This document shows, one piece after another, positions 26,551 through 36,837 of a stretch of 43,071 bases of DNA. Within the stretch, counting starts at the first letter, position 1. Each line of letters starts with the position of its first letter. The stretch is from contig NZ_SRJD01000025.1 of NCBI RefSeq assembly GCF_004684935.1, positions 1 to 43,071 on the forward strand. Reading direction: 5' to 3'. The notes under the pieces are model-generated. The model was not told where the DNA came from. It did no database searches and saw only the letters and a program-made list of their open reading frames with translations. The DNA is from Sporolactobacillus shoreae (GTDB lineage Bacteria > Bacillota > Bacilli > Bacillales > Sporolactobacillaceae). The position numbers were made by a program, and so were the translations under genes.

Positions 26551-27066
26551 CTACTCTTTTGGATAGTTTTCTAAGTCCGGTTTTTCTTCGATATCATAGG
26601 CAATAGAATAGCCGATAAAAAGTCCGTATAGCGCAAACAAACAGCTCGTTGTAGTCAGTGTATTCCAGCCAATTTTGATTAGGGACGGAAGACCGGGCAG
26701 CCAGCGCTGCAAGACAATAAAAACTAATCCCCATAAAATTAATCCGTAGCCGATACCAATCCAGATAGATTTGAATTTGCTCAATGTAAACTGATATAAA
26801 AGAGCGAGAGGTATTGAAAGCAGGCAGAGTCCCGCAATTGCCAGAAACTGCCCGAAAATACCACTTTTCCAAGCGCCTATGTGAAAGGGAAAGAACAGAA
26901 GTTCCGGCCCCACCGATGCAAAATTCAGAAGATGGCAGACCATTGCGGTGCTGCTCCAGATAAGTCCCCCGAAGAATCCTATGACAGTTGCACGGCCCAG
27001 GGATTTTCCAATTTTGTTTTCCTCTTTGCTTTTCTTTGTTTTTTTCTTCAGAATTCGTCTCGCCAC
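26551..27066 (-). CDS. yqhR: YqhR-family membrane protein
   Basis: Membrane protein of 171 residues with a basic N-terminal tail (RRILKKKTKKSKEE) and four predicted helices (about 27-45, 62-90, 98-125, 135-158). Sequence and position next to yqhQ match YqhR of Bacillus, whose function is not known. GTG start at 27066, with GAGGTG upstream. Expressed divergently from yqhQ. Confidence 0.82.
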   Translation of the reverse strand: MARRILKKKTKKSKEENKIGKSLGRATVIGFFGGLIWSSTAMVCHLLNFASVGPELLFFPFHIGAWKSGIFGQFLAIAGLCLLSIPLALLYQFTLSKFKSIWIGIGYGLILWGLVFIVLQRWLPGLPSLIKIGWNTLTTTSCLFALYGLFIGYSIAYDIEEKPDLENYPKE

Positions 27067-27286
27067 TCAGAGCACCTCGGAATTTTTTTCTGCAACTAAT
27101 TATGCCCAAAACAACGAAATTTGTACCAATTTAATATTAAAACACATCGAAGAGCATTTTTCAGTCAAATTTTATTAATATCCAAACTTCTTCCTAGAGC
27201 TTTTTGAACATTTCGGGTAAAATAAAGATATGTATAAGTAATTTAGGAAAACAATCTATTACTTTTAGAATCGGGCTGATCAGATT

Positions 27287-28234
27287 ATGGCAGGAAATCT
27301 CCCTGTATATGGCGGGCAAGCAGTGATCGAAGGCGTCATGATGGGTGGAAAATACACTACGGTTACTGCTGTTCGCAGAAAAGACAACTCCGTCACTTTT
27401 TTTGAATGTGCGAAGAAACAGTATCCGTCATTGAGACTTCTGAAGAAGATCCCGGTTCTACGCGGAATTGTGGCCATTTTTGAGGCAAGTGCTGTTGGAA
27501 CGAAACATTTAAACTATGCGTCTGAAGTCTATGGCGAAGAACCATCCGCCGATAAGAGCAACAGGGAAAAAGTGCATGGAGGGTTAAGTGCATGGATTGG
27601 ACTCACGGCAGTGGGCATAGTGTCCTTTCTCTTTGCTAAATTTATTTTTACACTTGTCCCAGCGTATGTGGCCAGCCTGTTTGAACCGTGGATCAGCGGA
27701 AGGACAGGACAGGTGCTGCTTGAGGGTAATTTCAAAATCATTTTATTAATCGGCTACATTTATTTCATTTCACTGACACCTTTAATGAAAAGATTGTTTC
27801 AATATCACGGATCCGAGCATAAAGTAATAAATACATTTGAAAGCGGTGAAGCATTGACCGTTGAAAATGTGAAAAAGCATTCCAGGTTCCACTACCGCTG
27901 CGGGTCAAGTTTCATTTTATTCACGGCGCTGATCAGTGTTTTTCTCTACTTTTTCGTTCCCGCTGACCCGTTGTGGCTCCGGCTGGTAACCCGCGTTCTA
28001 CTGATACCCCTTGACCTGGGGCTCGCTTTTGAAATTCTTAAACTTACAAACAGTGTTCGGCATATTCCGGTGTTGCGCTGGCTCGGTTATCCTGGCCTAT
28101 GTGTTCAGCTGCTGACAACAAAGGAACCGAATGATGAGCAAATTGAGATAGGTATTGAGGCATTTAACAAAATGCGTGCTTGTGAATCAGCAATTGAGAA
28201 GGAGCAGGTTGTTCCCGTTAACCAGGTATTGTAA
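27287..28234 (+). CDS. yqhQ: YqhQ, DUF1385 membrane protein
   Basis: Protein of 315 residues, DUF1385 family. The N-terminal signature PVYGGQAVIEGVMMGG opens a soluble domain, and helices follow around 105-130, 145-165, 205-225 and 235-255. The motif YHGSEHKVINTFESGE with a later SRFHYRCGSSF (about 175-210) suggests metal or thiol ligands (His, Cys). Function is unknown. No strong ribosome site is visible before ATG 27287. About 220 nt of divergent intergenic DNA lies upstream. Confidence 0.88.
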   Translation: MAGNLPVYGGQAVIEGVMMGGKYTTVTAVRRKDNSVTFFECAKKQYPSLRLLKKIPVLRGIVAIFEASAVGTKHLNYASEVYGEEPSADKSNREKVHGGLSAWIGLTAVGIVSFLFAKFIFTLVPAYVASLFEPWISGRTGQVLLEGNFKIILLIGYIYFISLTPLMKRLFQYHGSEHKVINTFESGEALTVENVKKHSRFHYRCGSSFILFTALISVFLYFFVPADPLWLRLVTRVLLIPLDLGLAFEILKLTNSVRHIPVLRWLGYPGLCVQLLTTKEPNDEQIEIGIEAFNKMRACESAIEKEQVVPVNQVL

Positions 28235-28256
28235 AATCTTACGGAGGTGAATGTTC

Positions 28257-28658
28257 GTGAAAACATTTCTCTACTCGCTCATATTTTCACTGATCATTGC
28301 TCTCGGAATTTTCGGTTTGCTCACAAAAATTTTTAGTAATCCGACTGCTCTTCTCGTCCAGCTTTTGATTCTGGCCGCCATTATTGCCGTCGGCCTGTTT
28401 TTCTTTAAAAGGCTGGCGGAAGGGACAGGGAACGCAGATCAAGCACTATACCGGAGAGCAGCCAAACAATCACTGAAGCGCCGGAAAATCACTTCCATCA
28501 GCCGAAAATTTCGCGGCATTCATCCGTCAAGATTTAAAGTTATATCCAGCGGCTCTCGTTCATTCAAAGAGCTTTCACGGCAATCTATAAAAGAACATGG
28601 CCATCTGACGGTAATCGAAGGTAAGAAAAACAAGAAAAAGAAACGTGTTTTATTTTGA
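28257..28658 (+). CDS. yqhP: YqhP-like small membrane protein
   Basis: Protein of 133 residues with two N-terminal helices (about 5-25, 30-50) and a long basic tail (RRAAKQSLKRRK, KKNKKKKRVLF). It matches the position of yqhP after yqhQ; function unknown. GTG 28257 is preferred since it lies 8 nt after GGAGGTGA, while ATG 28251 is only 2 nt from it. The positive tail could bind nucleic acid or lipid head groups, which is inference. Confidence 0.75.
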   Translation: MKTFLYSLIFSLIIALGIFGLLTKIFSNPTALLVQLLILAAIIAVGLFFFKRLAEGTGNADQALYRRAAKQSLKRRKITSISRKFRGIHPSRFKVISSGSRSFKELSRQSIKEHGHLTVIEGKKNKKKKRVLF

Positions 28659-28675
28659 TTAGTAAACACACAATT

Positions 28676-28705
28676 AAGGATTGGCGCGGCGGCCAATCCT
28701 TTTTA
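28676..28705 (+). terminator. Terminator between yqhP and yqhO
   Basis: AAGGATTGGC and GCCAATCCTT form a 10-bp stem with a GC-rich 6-nt loop, followed by TTTTT on the plus strand. It separates two convergent genes. Confidence 0.85.
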
Positions 28706-28718
28706 ATGCCTGAAATAT

Positions 28719-29603
28719 TCAGTATGACCACTTTTGAAGAAAACGGTCGGTCCGTTCCACTCCGAGTTGGTAAAGCCTGCTCCTCTCTTCTACAGATATT
28801 TGAAAATCCTTTGTTGTCACATTCTTTATCGGTATCACAATCAAGTTAGAGTCTTTAATTCTCTGTATCGTTCGCTCATCATGTGCCTCATGCATCGCTG
28901 TAAAGATCCCGCGAAATAACTCGAACGCATTCTGAATTCCGGCATGTTCGCCTTTATCGCCCTGTGTTGTTTGAATACCCAAATAAGGACGAGCGGGCAA
29001 CCCTCCCTCCTCCATATCAAAAATCCAGATTGGAAAATTACTTAGAATTCCTCCATCTACGATTAACGATCGTTCTCCATTTCCATCAAACAGGGAAACG
29101 GGTTCAAAGAAAAAGGGCAGGCCCGCACTCATTCGCACGGCTCGCGCTACTGAAAATGAATCCGGATTAATTCCGTAGTCTGGCAAGTCATCGGGTATTA
29201 CGACCATTTTCCCTTTTGAAACGTCCGAAACGATCATTTTTAATGACCCCGGTGGCAAGTCTGAAAAGACGGAAATACCTTTGTCGGCGAGTGCTTTTTC
29301 CAACCAGTGTTCCAGCTTTTCTCCCCGGTACAACCCCATTCTGAAATAGACGCGCAGCCATTTATAAAACGGGAAGCGAATTCGCGCAGGCGCATCAAGG
29401 AGTTGCCTCGTATCCATTCCGTCCATCAATTTTTTCATTTCGGAAGCTGTGTATCCGGCCATTAGCAGTGCCGCAACTATTGATCCGGCGCTTGTACCAG
29501 CCGCTCTCTTAAACCGGTATCCTGACTTCTCCAACCTGGCAAGGGCCCCCACAAATGCAAAGCCTTTGATTCCCCCTCCTGAGAAGACAATATCTATCCA
29601 CAC
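28719..29603 (-). CDS. yqhO: Patatin-like phospholipase YqhO
   Basis: Patatin-family acyl hydrolase of 294 residues. Oxyanion hole GGGIKG (about 9-14), nucleophile Ser38 in GTSAGS and catalytic Asp183 in IVDGGILSNFP form the Ser-Asp dyad. Probably acts on phospholipids or lipoproteins at the membrane; no substrate is known for the YqhO group. GTG start after GGGGGGAAG. Convergent with yqhP, downstream of mntR. Confidence 0.92.
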   Translation of the reverse strand: MWIDIVFSGGGIKGFAFVGALARLEKSGYRFKRAAGTSAGSIVAALLMAGYTASEMKKLMDGMDTRQLLDAPARIRFPFYKWLRVYFRMGLYRGEKLEHWLEKALADKGISVFSDLPPGSLKMIVSDVSKGKMVVIPDDLPDYGINPDSFSVARAVRMSAGLPFFFEPVSLFDGNGERSLIVDGGILSNFPIWIFDMEEGGLPARPYLGIQTTQGDKGEHAGIQNAFELFRGIFTAMHEAHDERTIQRIKDSNLIVIPIKNVTTKDFQISVEERSRLYQLGVERTDRFLQKWSY

Positions 29604-29640
29604 AGGCTTCCCCCCTATAAATACATTAGATGATCGTAAA

Positions 29641-29675
29641 TTAAAAAAGAGACCGGAAACAGTAGTTTCCGGCCA
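29641..29675 (-). terminator. Terminator of mntR
   Basis: GCCGGAAAC and GTTTCCGGTC pair around TACT, followed on the minus strand by TCTTTTTTAA, 33 nt after the mntR stop. Confidence 0.88.
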
Positions 29676-29707
29676 TCGTCAATCAATTTCATTAATTATT
29701 CCAATCA

Positions 29708-30139
29708 TTACTCATCAAAATCATCGCTTCTCTCTTTAATTTCCAGCAGCTGATCCACCCGTTTCGGATCTTCCTCAAAATATTGGACGACATCACCAAT
29801 TCTGTCAATGGAATCCCAGCTCAGATGATGCTCGATACCTTCCACATCTTTATAGACATTTTCTTCGCTGACACCAACCAGTTTGAGGAAATCTTCCAGT
29901 AGTTCATGACGATAAACTAATCTTTTCCCCATTTTCTTTCCCTTTGGTGTCAGGATAAAGCCTCGATATTTTTCATAAATCAGATACTGATCTTTATCAA
30001 GTTTCTGAACCATTTTTGTCACAGATGAAGAGTGGACGTCCAGTGCCTCGGCAATATCCGAGACTCTTGCGTATCCTTTATCCTGGATCAGCCAGTAAAT
30101 TCGCTCGATGTAGTCTTCCATACTTGGAGTAGGCGACAT
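29708..30139 (-). CDS. mntR: Manganese-responsive regulator MntR
   Basis: DtxR-family repressor of 143 residues that shuts down manganese uptake genes when Mn(II) is bound. Winged-helix region [23 protein letters not shown] (about 22-44), and the metal ligands of B. subtilis MntR are all present (Asp and Glu in MEDYIERIY, His in RHELLEDF, Glu/His in [10 protein letters not shown]). ATG 30139 is 6 nt after GGGGGAG; an ATG one codon earlier and a TTG at 30160 are less suitable. Confidence 0.94.
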   Translation of the reverse strand: MSPTPSMEDYIERIYWLIQDKGYARVSDIAEALDVHSSSVTKMVQKLDKDQYLIYEKYRGFILTPKGKKMGKRLVYRHELLEDFLKLVGVSEENVYKDVEGIEHHLSWDSIDRIGDVVQYFEEDPKRVDQLLEIKERSDDFDE

Positions 30140-30340
30140 CATGTCTCCCCCTAACAACATCCCATAGTCACTTCCCCAATGTTACTATAAGAGCGCTTAA
30201 AAAACAAGAAAGCCTGGACCGTCTTTTTCTCTCATTTTACCCTGCCCAGTTGATAAATTTGAAGTGAAACGATGTAGCTTCTTTAAAAAAAGTCGAAAAA
30301 TCGGTATAATAATTTTGAATAGTTGTGGGGGGAAATTAGA

Positions 30341-30724
30341 ATGCTGGGTTGGGTATCATTTATTGTATTGCTTGCCGCGTATCTGGGCTACACATTTGCA
30401 TCCAGGTATTTTCTGCGCAGATATCTTACAACGTTAAATGAAGTGGATTTCAGAGCCGGGTACAGAAAAGCGCAGCTCATTGATGTAAGGGAAGCCAATG
30501 AATTCAAAAATGGTCATATTTTAGGTGCCAGAAATATTCCTCTGGAACAGCTCAAAATGAGAAAAACAGAAATCCGCCATGATATGCCTATTTATCTGTA
30601 CTGTTCAAATGGATCCCGCAGTTCCCGTGCGGCCAGTATCTTGAAGAAGCTTGGCTATAAAAATCTTTTCGACTTGCAGGGCGGTTTTAAAAAATGGGAT
30701 GGAAGAGTTAAAGCAAATCATTAA
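30341..30724 (+). CDS. yqhL: Membrane-anchored rhodanese-like protein YqhL
   Basis: Protein of 127 residues: one N-terminal transmembrane helix (about 3-19) and a rhodanese domain with active-site Cys88 in YCSNGSRSS. Likely a single-domain sulfurtransferase facing the cytoplasm. ATG 30341 follows GGGGGGAAATTAGA; the frame's earlier GTG is within that site. Upstream TATAAT at 30305-30310 lacks a clear -35. Confidence 0.9.
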   Translation: MLGWVSFIVLLAAYLGYTFASRYFLRRYLTTLNEVDFRAGYRKAQLIDVREANEFKNGHILGARNIPLEQLKMRKTEIRHDMPIYLYCSNGSRSSRAASILKKLGYKNLFDLQGGFKKWDGRVKANH

Positions 30725-30761
30725 AGTCGAGTGCCATGGTTCTAACCGTTCTACCAGTGGA

Positions 30762-30792
30762 AAAAAGCGTACATCAGAGATGTACGCTTTTT
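30762..30792. terminator. Bidirectional terminator between yqhL and gcvPB
   Basis: Perfect stem AAAGCGTACATC / GATGTACGCTTT with an AGA loop, flanked by A-run and T-run, so it works for both convergent transcripts. Confidence 0.9.
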
Positions 30793-30824
30793 GTTGTGCT
30801 TCTTTGCAATCTTTACCTTACAGC

Positions 30825-32297
30825 TTATTTTGCTTCTGGCTTTTGATAACGAAGAATCGGATGTCTCGCCGCACGTGTTTCATCCAGCCTTGAAATAACC
30901 GTCTGATGTGGCGCTTCCTGGACTATCTCCGGATTTTCTTCCGCCTCGTAACTGATCTCTATTAAACGATCAGCGAAGGCATCTAAAGTTTCCTTTGACT
31001 CCGTTTCTGTGGGTTCGATCATCATCGCCTCATCAACAATGAGCGGGAAATAAATTGTCGGCGGATAGTAGCCAAAATCAAGCAGACGTTTCGCCATATC
31101 CAGCGTTCGGACGCCAAGTTTTTTCTGGCGGCTTCCCGATAATACAAATTCATGCTTGCAAAATTGCTTGAACGGTGTATCAAAATTTCCGGACAGTCTC
31201 TTAAGCAAATAATTGGCGTTCAGTACAGCATCCTTAGAGACCTGACTGAGCCCCTCCGCCCCCATCGTACGGATATAAGCATATGCCCGGACATTGATTC
31301 CAAAGTTGCCATAGAATGCTTTAACCCGTCCAATAGAATCCGGTCGGTCATAATCGAACCCATAGGTCCCGTCTTCCTTTTTAATAATCAATGGCTTCGG
31401 AAGGAAAGGTGCCAGTTCCTTCTTAACACCAACCGGCCCCGATCCAGGTCCGCCTCCCCCATGCGGCCCAGTAAATGTTTTATGAAGATTTAAGTGGACC
31501 ACATCATAACCCATGTCTCCGGGACGCGTGACACCCATGATCGCATTCATGTTGGCACCGTCATAATAGACTTTACCGCCCGCAGCGTGGACTATCCTTG
31601 CTATGTCCTGAATATGGGTTTCAAAAAGTCCCAGCGTATTCGGATTGGTCAGCATCAGCGCCGCAGTATGGTCGTCTGCCACACGCTCCAGATCCTCCAA
31701 ATCAACAAGACCATTCACATCAGATTTTACTGTTACTGCCTCAAATCCGGCTACAGATGCCGAAGCCGGATTCGTACCATGCGCCGTATCCGGTATAATC
31801 ACTTTTGTCCGCTTTGTATCATGGTTTGCCTCATGAAAAGCCCGGATAATCATCAGACCCGTCCATTCACCATGGGCACCGGCAGCAGGCTGCAGAGTCA
31901 TCGCATCCATTCCGGTGATCGCTTCAAGATTAACCTGCAGACGGTACAATAATTCCAGAGCTCCCTGCACCGTGCTCTCATCTTGATAGGGATGAACCTT
32001 TGTAAAGCCGTCAAGACGGGCGATGACTTCATTGACCTTTGGATTATATTTCATGGTACATGATCCCAGCGGATAGAATCCGTTGTCAACACCAAAGTTC
32101 CGCTTTGACAGAGCCATGTAATGACGAACAAGCTGAAGCTCCGAAACTTCAGGAAATTCCGGATCGTTTTTTCTGATATACTCGTCATCAATAAGACTGT
32201 TCAAAGTTTTCTCAGGAACATCAATTTCCGGGAGACTGAATGCAACCCGTTCTTTTTTCGATTCTTCAAAAATCAGCGGTTGATTCTGATCAGACAT
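30825..32297 (-). CDS. gcvPB: Glycine dehydrogenase (decarboxylating) subunit 2
   Basis: C-terminal half of the split P-protein, 490 residues. Carries the pyridoxal phosphate lysine in [16 protein letters not shown] (around residue 270). Together with GcvPA it decarboxylates glycine and passes the aminomethyl group to GcvH. ATG 32297 lies 7 nt after GGAGGG and overlaps the end of gcvPA. Last gene of the riboswitch-controlled operon; gcvH is not in the window. Confidence 0.96.
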   Translation of the reverse strand: MSDQNQPLIFEESKKERVAFSLPEIDVPEKTLNSLIDDEYIRKNDPEFPEVSELQLVRHYMALSKRNFGVDNGFYPLGSCTMKYNPKVNEVIARLDGFTKVHPYQDESTVQGALELLYRLQVNLEAITGMDAMTLQPAAGAHGEWTGLMIIRAFHEANHDTKRTKVIIPDTAHGTNPASASVAGFEAVTVKSDVNGLVDLEDLERVADDHTAALMLTNPNTLGLFETHIQDIARIVHAAGGKVYYDGANMNAIMGVTRPGDMGYDVVHLNLHKTFTGPHGGGGPGSGPVGVKKELAPFLPKPLIIKKEDGTYGFDYDRPDSIGRVKAFYGNFGINVRAYAYIRTMGAEGLSQVSKDAVLNANYLLKRLSGNFDTPFKQFCKHEFVLSGSRQKKLGVRTLDMAKRLLDFGYYPPTIYFPLIVDEAMMIEPTETESKETLDAFADRLIEISYEAEENPEIVQEAPHQTVISRLDETRAARHPILRYQKPEAK

Positions 32298-33645
32298 TGA
32301 CAATCCCTCCTAATGCTTCCGCAAATTGATCAATTTCTATTTTTGTACGCATTTCCGTCACTGCGATAAGCATTTTATTCTTTAAGCTGGCCGAATCCCT
32401 TCCCAGATCATAACCGCCGATGAATCCTTTCTTGATCAGTGCCTGATTGACCTCTTTAACAGGTTTTCCACAATTGATCACAAACTCATTAAAGAAGGAT
32501 CCCTCATTCTCAATGGTCAGTCGTTCTTTTTTCAACCGCTCGACTGCATAATGTGCCTTTTGCACGTTCTGTTCCGCAAGTTTGCGAATTCCTTTTTTCC
32601 CAAAAGCGATCATTGCAACTGAAGAAGCCAGAGCATTAAGCGCCTGATTCGAACAAATATTGGATGTAGCTTTGTCACGTCGTATATGCTGTTCACGTGC
32701 CTGTAGGGTCAGAACAAAACCACGCTGGCCTTTTTCATCTACTGTTTCACCGACAAGCCTGCCGGGAATTTTTCGGATCAGTTTCTTAGTCACTGCGAAG
32801 TAACCGCAATGCGGTCCTCCGAATGATTCAGATATTCCGAGTGGCTGGCAGTCTCCGACAACAATATCGGCATTGAAAACACCTGGGGGAGTGAGTAAAC
32901 CCAATGCCAATGGATTGCTCGAAACGATCAAATGCGCTTTTTTCAAGCGGTGAACCGTTGCTTCAATTTCTTTCAAAGGCTCGATCTGCCCATAAAAATT
33001 AGGATATTGTACAATGACACATGCCGTTTCCTCATCCAACTCTTTTTCAAGTTTCTTAAGGTCTGTCATTCCGTTAAGAGACGGAATAGTCACAATTTCT
33101 AGTTGGCGTCCGTGCGCATAAGTATTCAAAACTTCCCGATATTCAGGATGGACTGTTTCGGACACAATGATCTTTGAATGGTCACTCGCTCCGTATGACA
33201 GCAGCGCTGCTTCAGCGAGTGCCGTCGAACCGTCATACATTGAGGAGTTGGCGGCATCCATCCCTGTTAATTCGCAGATTAAAGTCTGAAATTCAAAAAT
33301 CGCCTGTAGTTCCCCCTGGGAAACTTCTGCCTGATATGGGGTGTAAGCTGTATAAAATTCTCCCCTTGAAATCACACTATCTACCACTGATGGAATAAAG
33401 TGGTCATACACGCCAGCGCCCAAAAACGAGGGGAGCCGACTCGTGCTGATGTTTTGCTCCGCGAGTCCAGAAAAAAATCTCAAAAGCTCGGGTTCAGACA
33501 AAGCCTTCTCTACTTTAAGCCCTTCTTTGAACCGAATTTTCTCCGGTATATCGGAGTAAAGTTCTTCTTCATCAGCCACACCAATTGTTTTCAGCATAGC
33601 CAGCCGGTCGTCTTCAGTTACCGGCAAGTAGCGGAATCCTGCCAT
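32290..33645 (-). CDS. gcvPA: Glycine dehydrogenase (decarboxylating) subunit 1
   Basis: N-terminal half of the split P-protein, 451 residues. Family blocks are [12 protein letters not shown] and [19 protein letters not shown] (about 65-115), then [20 protein letters not shown] near 340. The start chosen is ATG 33645 (M-A-G-F-R-Y-L-P), 16 nt after the gcvT stop and downstream of AGGAGG; the open frame reaching 33723 would run into gcvT. Confidence 0.95.
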   Translation of the reverse strand: MAGFRYLPVTEDDRLAMLKTIGVADEEELYSDIPEKIRFKEGLKVEKALSEPELLRFFSGLAEQNISTSRLPSFLGAGVYDHFIPSVVDSVISRGEFYTAYTPYQAEVSQGELQAIFEFQTLICELTGMDAANSSMYDGSTALAEAALLSYGASDHSKIIVSETVHPEYREVLNTYAHGRQLEIVTIPSLNGMTDLKKLEKELDEETACVIVQYPNFYGQIEPLKEIEATVHRLKKAHLIVSSNPLALGLLTPPGVFNADIVVGDCQPLGISESFGGPHCGYFAVTKKLIRKIPGRLVGETVDEKGQRGFVLTLQAREQHIRRDKATSNICSNQALNALASSVAMIAFGKKGIRKLAEQNVQKAHYAVERLKKERLTIENEGSFFNEFVINCGKPVKEVNQALIKKGFIGGYDLGRDSASLKNKMLIAVTEMRTKIEIDQFAEALGGIVNV

Positions 33646-33661
33646 TTCTTTAATTGCCTCC

Positions 33662-34759
33662 TCAGCTTCTCTTATAAAATGGAGTTTTGACAACCTTTGC
33701 CTTTTTCCGTTTGCCACGGACATCTATATCGATGACGGTACCAATTGACGTATGTGCTTCATCGATCAGTACGAGCCCGAGATTTTTTCCTAATGTCGGT
33801 GATTGTGTGCCTGTCGTTACTTCCCCTATCTGAAGGTCACCATCATAAACCGCATAATGAGTCCGCGGTATCGCCCGGTCAATCATTTCGATTCCGACAA
33901 TTTTTCTTTTCAGTCCATTCAGTTTCTGAGTGGTCAGTGAAGTCTTCCCAATAAAATCGTCTATTTTCTTCGTTTTCACTGCAAAACCGATACCTGCTTC
34001 AAGAGGTGAAATCGAGGCGCTCAGCTCCTGACCGTAAAGTGGCAGCCGTGCTTCAAATCTAAGGGTATCTCTTGCACCAAGGCCACACGGAATCAGTCCC
34101 TCATTTTCACCAGACTTCAGCAGCTTGTTCCAAAGCTGTTCGGCGTGATCCCACGGGCAATAAATTTCAAACCCGTCTTCTCCCGTGTAACCCGTTCGGG
34201 AAATAAGGACTGGGATACCGTCCAACGGAACATTTTGTTCAAATTTAAAATGGTTGATACTTTTCAGATCAAACGGGGTAATTTTCTGAATTACTGATTC
34301 TGCCAGAGGACCCTGTACGGCGAGCAAAGCTATTTTTTCAGATTCATTCTTCAGCACCGCCTTCCCGTCAAGATGGGACTGCAGCCATTCAAAGTCTTTT
34401 TCAATATTTGCCGCATTGACAACGAGCATGAACGAGGATGCTGAGAGGCGGTAGATCATCAAATCATCCACTGTACCTCCATCCGGGTAACACATAGCTG
34501 TGTACATTGCGTCTCCCGGATGCGCTTTTGAAACATCATTGGTGACCATCCCTTGAAGAAAAGCTTCGGAATCCGCTCCTTCAAGGCTGAATTCGCCCAT
34601 ATGTGATACATCGAATATTCCCGCCGTGCTTCTTACCGCATGATGCTCCTGCTTAATTCCTGAAATCTGGACTGGAAGCAGATATCCTCCAAAATCGATT
34701 AATTTCGCACCAATTTTTTGGTAAGTTCCGTAAAGCGGTGTTGTTTTCAAACCGGACAT
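33662..34759 (-). CDS. gcvT: Aminomethyltransferase (glycine cleavage T protein)
   Basis: T-protein of 365 residues, releasing ammonia and transferring the methylene group to tetrahydrofolate. Blocks: [22 protein letters not shown] (split, about 52-75), [16 protein letters not shown] (about 185-200) with the tetrahydrofolate pocket, and [21 protein letters not shown] near 225. First gene of gcvT-PA-PB, whose leader contains the glycine riboswitch. Confidence 0.97.
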   Translation of the reverse strand: MSGLKTTPLYGTYQKIGAKLIDFGGYLLPVQISGIKQEHHAVRSTAGIFDVSHMGEFSLEGADSEAFLQGMVTNDVSKAHPGDAMYTAMCYPDGGTVDDLMIYRLSASSFMLVVNAANIEKDFEWLQSHLDGKAVLKNESEKIALLAVQGPLAESVIQKITPFDLKSINHFKFEQNVPLDGIPVLISRTGYTGEDGFEIYCPWDHAEQLWNKLLKSGENEGLIPCGLGARDTLRFEARLPLYGQELSASISPLEAGIGFAVKTKKIDDFIGKTSLTTQKLNGLKRKIVGIEMIDRAIPRTHYAVYDGDLQIGEVTTGTQSPTLGKNLGLVLIDEAHTSIGTVIDIDVRGKRKKAKVVKTPFYKRS

Positions 34760-34824
34760 CCTCTACAAATCCTCCCTCTGAGAAATGAAGTGCACTTGCA
34801 TTGAAAAGTGAAAGAAACAAAACA

Positions 34825-34860
34825 GGACAGGGGAAAACACAGCTGTGTTTTCCCCTGTCC
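34825..34860 (-). terminator. Riboswitch expression-platform terminator
   Basis: A perfect 36-nt palindrome (arms from GGACAGGGGAAAACACAG, centre AGCT) directly follows the second glycine aptamer, and the minus strand continues TGTTTTGTTTC. An 18-bp stem of this strength upstream of gcvT fits a terminator that glycine binding must disrupt. Its first bases (GGACAGGG) also belong to the conserved 3' end of the aptamer, so aptamer and terminator compete for them. Confidence 0.85.
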
Positions 34861-35030
34861 TTAAACCTGAAAGTTTATCGCTTAATATTTAGCGTCAAGC
34901 GGTATCCCCTTTGGTGGCTGATTCAGCACTCTCCAGAGGTGCGTCTGCCACGAGTCTTTTTGCCTGAGAGATTCACTGTTCGCTTGCTCCTTCGGCGTCG
35001 CATGAATGCGCCCTCTCCTCATGACATCAT
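34855..35030 (-). promoter_or_regulatory. Tandem glycine riboswitch
   Basis: Two consecutive gcvT-type aptamers on the minus strand. The first runs from about 35025 (GAGGAGAGGGCGC) through CCGAAGGAGCAAGC to ATCTCTCAGGCAAAAAGAC. The second continues with CTCTGGAGAGTGCTG, CCACCAAAGGGG and TTTCAGGTTTAAGGACAGGG. Both share the family blocks (GGAGAG, CCGAAGG or CCAAAGG, CTCAGG, GAC). This element turns on glycine cleavage when glycine is abundant. A possible promoter, TTGCTT-N18-TAGGAT, lies upstream at 35090-35119. The short open frames over this stretch are not genes. Confidence 0.96.
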
Positions 35031-35160
35031 CCGCAAAACATTCAATTGTTGTTTATCCCCAACCAATGTTGCACATACTAACAGTTACTATCCTATCATT
35101 AAAAACAGATGAAAAGCAATGGTTTGTTCACAAAATTTTAACAAATAAAAGGTGTCAGAT

Positions 35161-36837
35161 ATGCAACCGATCCTATTATTTGACCGATCTTGGCAGGAAG
35201 ACTTTATTAAGCGGATAGAGAACGACGGCCCTTGGGGAAAACTTGAAATGTTTGAACTGGCTTATCAAGCTGACAGTGAGCGTATTGTTCCCTCTTTTCA
35301 CGGCCTGATCGCTCCCGGTATGCTGCCGAAGCTCAAGCTCCATCCGCACCAGATTGAAACAGCTAAGACGGTCATCGAAGACATGCACGGCAAAGCAATT
35401 CTCGCTGATGAAGTCGGTCTTGGAAAAACGATTGAAGCGGGACTGATTATCAAAGAATATATGATTCGTGGACTGGCAAAAAAAGTACTGATCCTTGTGC
35501 CTGCTTCACTGGTGCTTCAATGGGTGTCTGAGCTTAATACGAAGTTCTCCATACCCGCTGTCCCGCAGCGTAAGTCCTATGTCTGGAGCCAGTGCGACGT
35601 TGTTGTTTCGTCTATTGATACTGCGAAACGTGAACCCCACCGGAGTCTCGTTCTGCAACAGAATTATGACTTTGTCATTATAGATGAAGCGCATAAACTT
35701 AAAAATCATCAGACGAAAAACTATCAGTTTGTCCAGCTGCTTAAGAAAAAGTTCTGTCTCCTGCTTACGGCAACACCCATTCAGAACAGGCTCAGTGAAA
35801 TTTTCTATTTGGTTTCCCTCCTCAAGCCCGGATATTTGGGAGACGAAGAAAGTTTTGCTAAGACCTATAAATCCGGAATCCGATCAGTCAGGAATGAAGA
35901 AAAGCTGAAACAGCTTGTCAATCAGCTGATGGTCCGCAATCGCCGAGATGACACAGGCCTTGATTGGCCGAAGCGGATTGTGACATCACTTGACATGTCC
36001 TTTTCTAAGGAAGAACAGACCTTTTATGATACGCTTTCTGAGCTCCGGAAATCCGGGCTCATTCAGGGATTCTCATTGCTCACTCTACAGAGAGAGGCCT
36101 GCAGCAGCCGGGAAGCTGCTTTTGTTACGCTGAGAAAAATTTACAGAGATAAAGCAGAGCCTTCAACTGCCGTTCTTTGGAACACGATATTCGAAAAACT
36201 GAACGGTGTGCAAAGTAATTCAAAAGCCGAGAAAACACTTGACTTAATCCGCAAAATTAATGACAAAGTCATCGTGTTTACAGAATACCGTGCGACGCAG
36301 CTATACCTCCAGTGGTTTTTCAAACAGCATGGCATCACCTCGGTTCCTTTCAGCGGAGGTTTCAGACGAGGGAAAAAAGACTGGATGCGCACATTATTCC
36401 AGAATCAAGCGCAGGTTTTAATAGCGACTGAAGCCGGCGGTGAAGGAATCAATCTTCAATTTGCGAGCCACCTGATCAATTACGACCTTCCATGGAATCC
36501 GATGCGTATTGAACAGAGAATCGGGCGCATTCACCGGCTGGGCCAGAAAAAAGATGTACACATTTATAATTTGGCAATCCGAGGGACTGTTGAAAGCCAT
36601 ATTCTGAATCTGCTGTACAATAAAATCCATCTGTTTGAACAAGTGATTGGCGAACTCGATGAAATTCTTGAAAAGATTGACCTGAAAGACGTTGATCGGC
36701 AGGTGCAGCAGATATTTGAGGAATCGGAGTCAGATGGCGAGCTGCGCATAAAGCTGGATAACCTAAGCAGTGTGATCAACTCAGAAAATCGTCATTTCTT
36801 GGAGGACGTTCACCATGCAGCAAGCGGAAATACTTGA
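35161..36837 (+). CDS. yqhH: SNF2-family DEAD/DEAH-box helicase YqhH
   Basis: Swi2/Snf2-type DNA translocase of 558 residues. Motif I DEVGLGKTIEAG (about 78-89), motif II IIDEAHKLKNH (about 175), motif III LLTATPIQNR, and C-terminal motifs ATEAGGEGINLQ and QRIGRIHRLGQ (about 445). It resembles the single-polypeptide RapA/HepA class without extra domains. ATG 35161 is 7 nt after AAAGGTG. It overlaps yqhG by 23 nt; in B. subtilis the same pair sits between gcvT and the sin/comG region. The function of YqhH is not established. Confidence 0.93.
   Translation: MQPILLFDRSWQEDFIKRIENDGPWGKLEMFELAYQADSERIVPSFHGLIAPGMLPKLKLHPHQIETAKTVIEDMHGKAILADEVGLGKTIEAGLIIKEYMIRGLAKKVLILVPASLVLQWVSELNTKFSIPAVPQRKSYVWSQCDVVVSSIDTAKREPHRSLVLQQNYDFVIIDEAHKLKNHQTKNYQFVQLLKKKFCLLLTATPIQNRLSEIFYLVSLLKPGYLGDEESFAKTYKSGIRSVRNEEKLKQLVNQLMVRNRRDDTGLDWPKRIVTSLDMSFSKEEQTFYDTLSELRKSGLIQGFSLLTLQREACSSREAAFVTLRKIYRDKAEPSTAVLWNTIFEKLNGVQSNSKAEKTLDLIRKINDKVIVFTEYRATQLYLQWFFKQHGITSVPFSGGFRRGKKDWMRTLFQNQAQVLIATEAGGEGINLQFASHLINYDLPWNPMRIEQRIGRIHRLGQKKDVHIYNLAIRGTVESHILNLLYNKIHLFEQVIGELDEILEKIDLKDVDRQVQQIFEESESDGELRIKLDNLSSVINSENRHFLEDVHHAASGNT

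Noticed and set aside
34801-35112. Open frames across the gcvT leader
   Set aside because: The region is a glycine riboswitch and terminator; the frames are chance.
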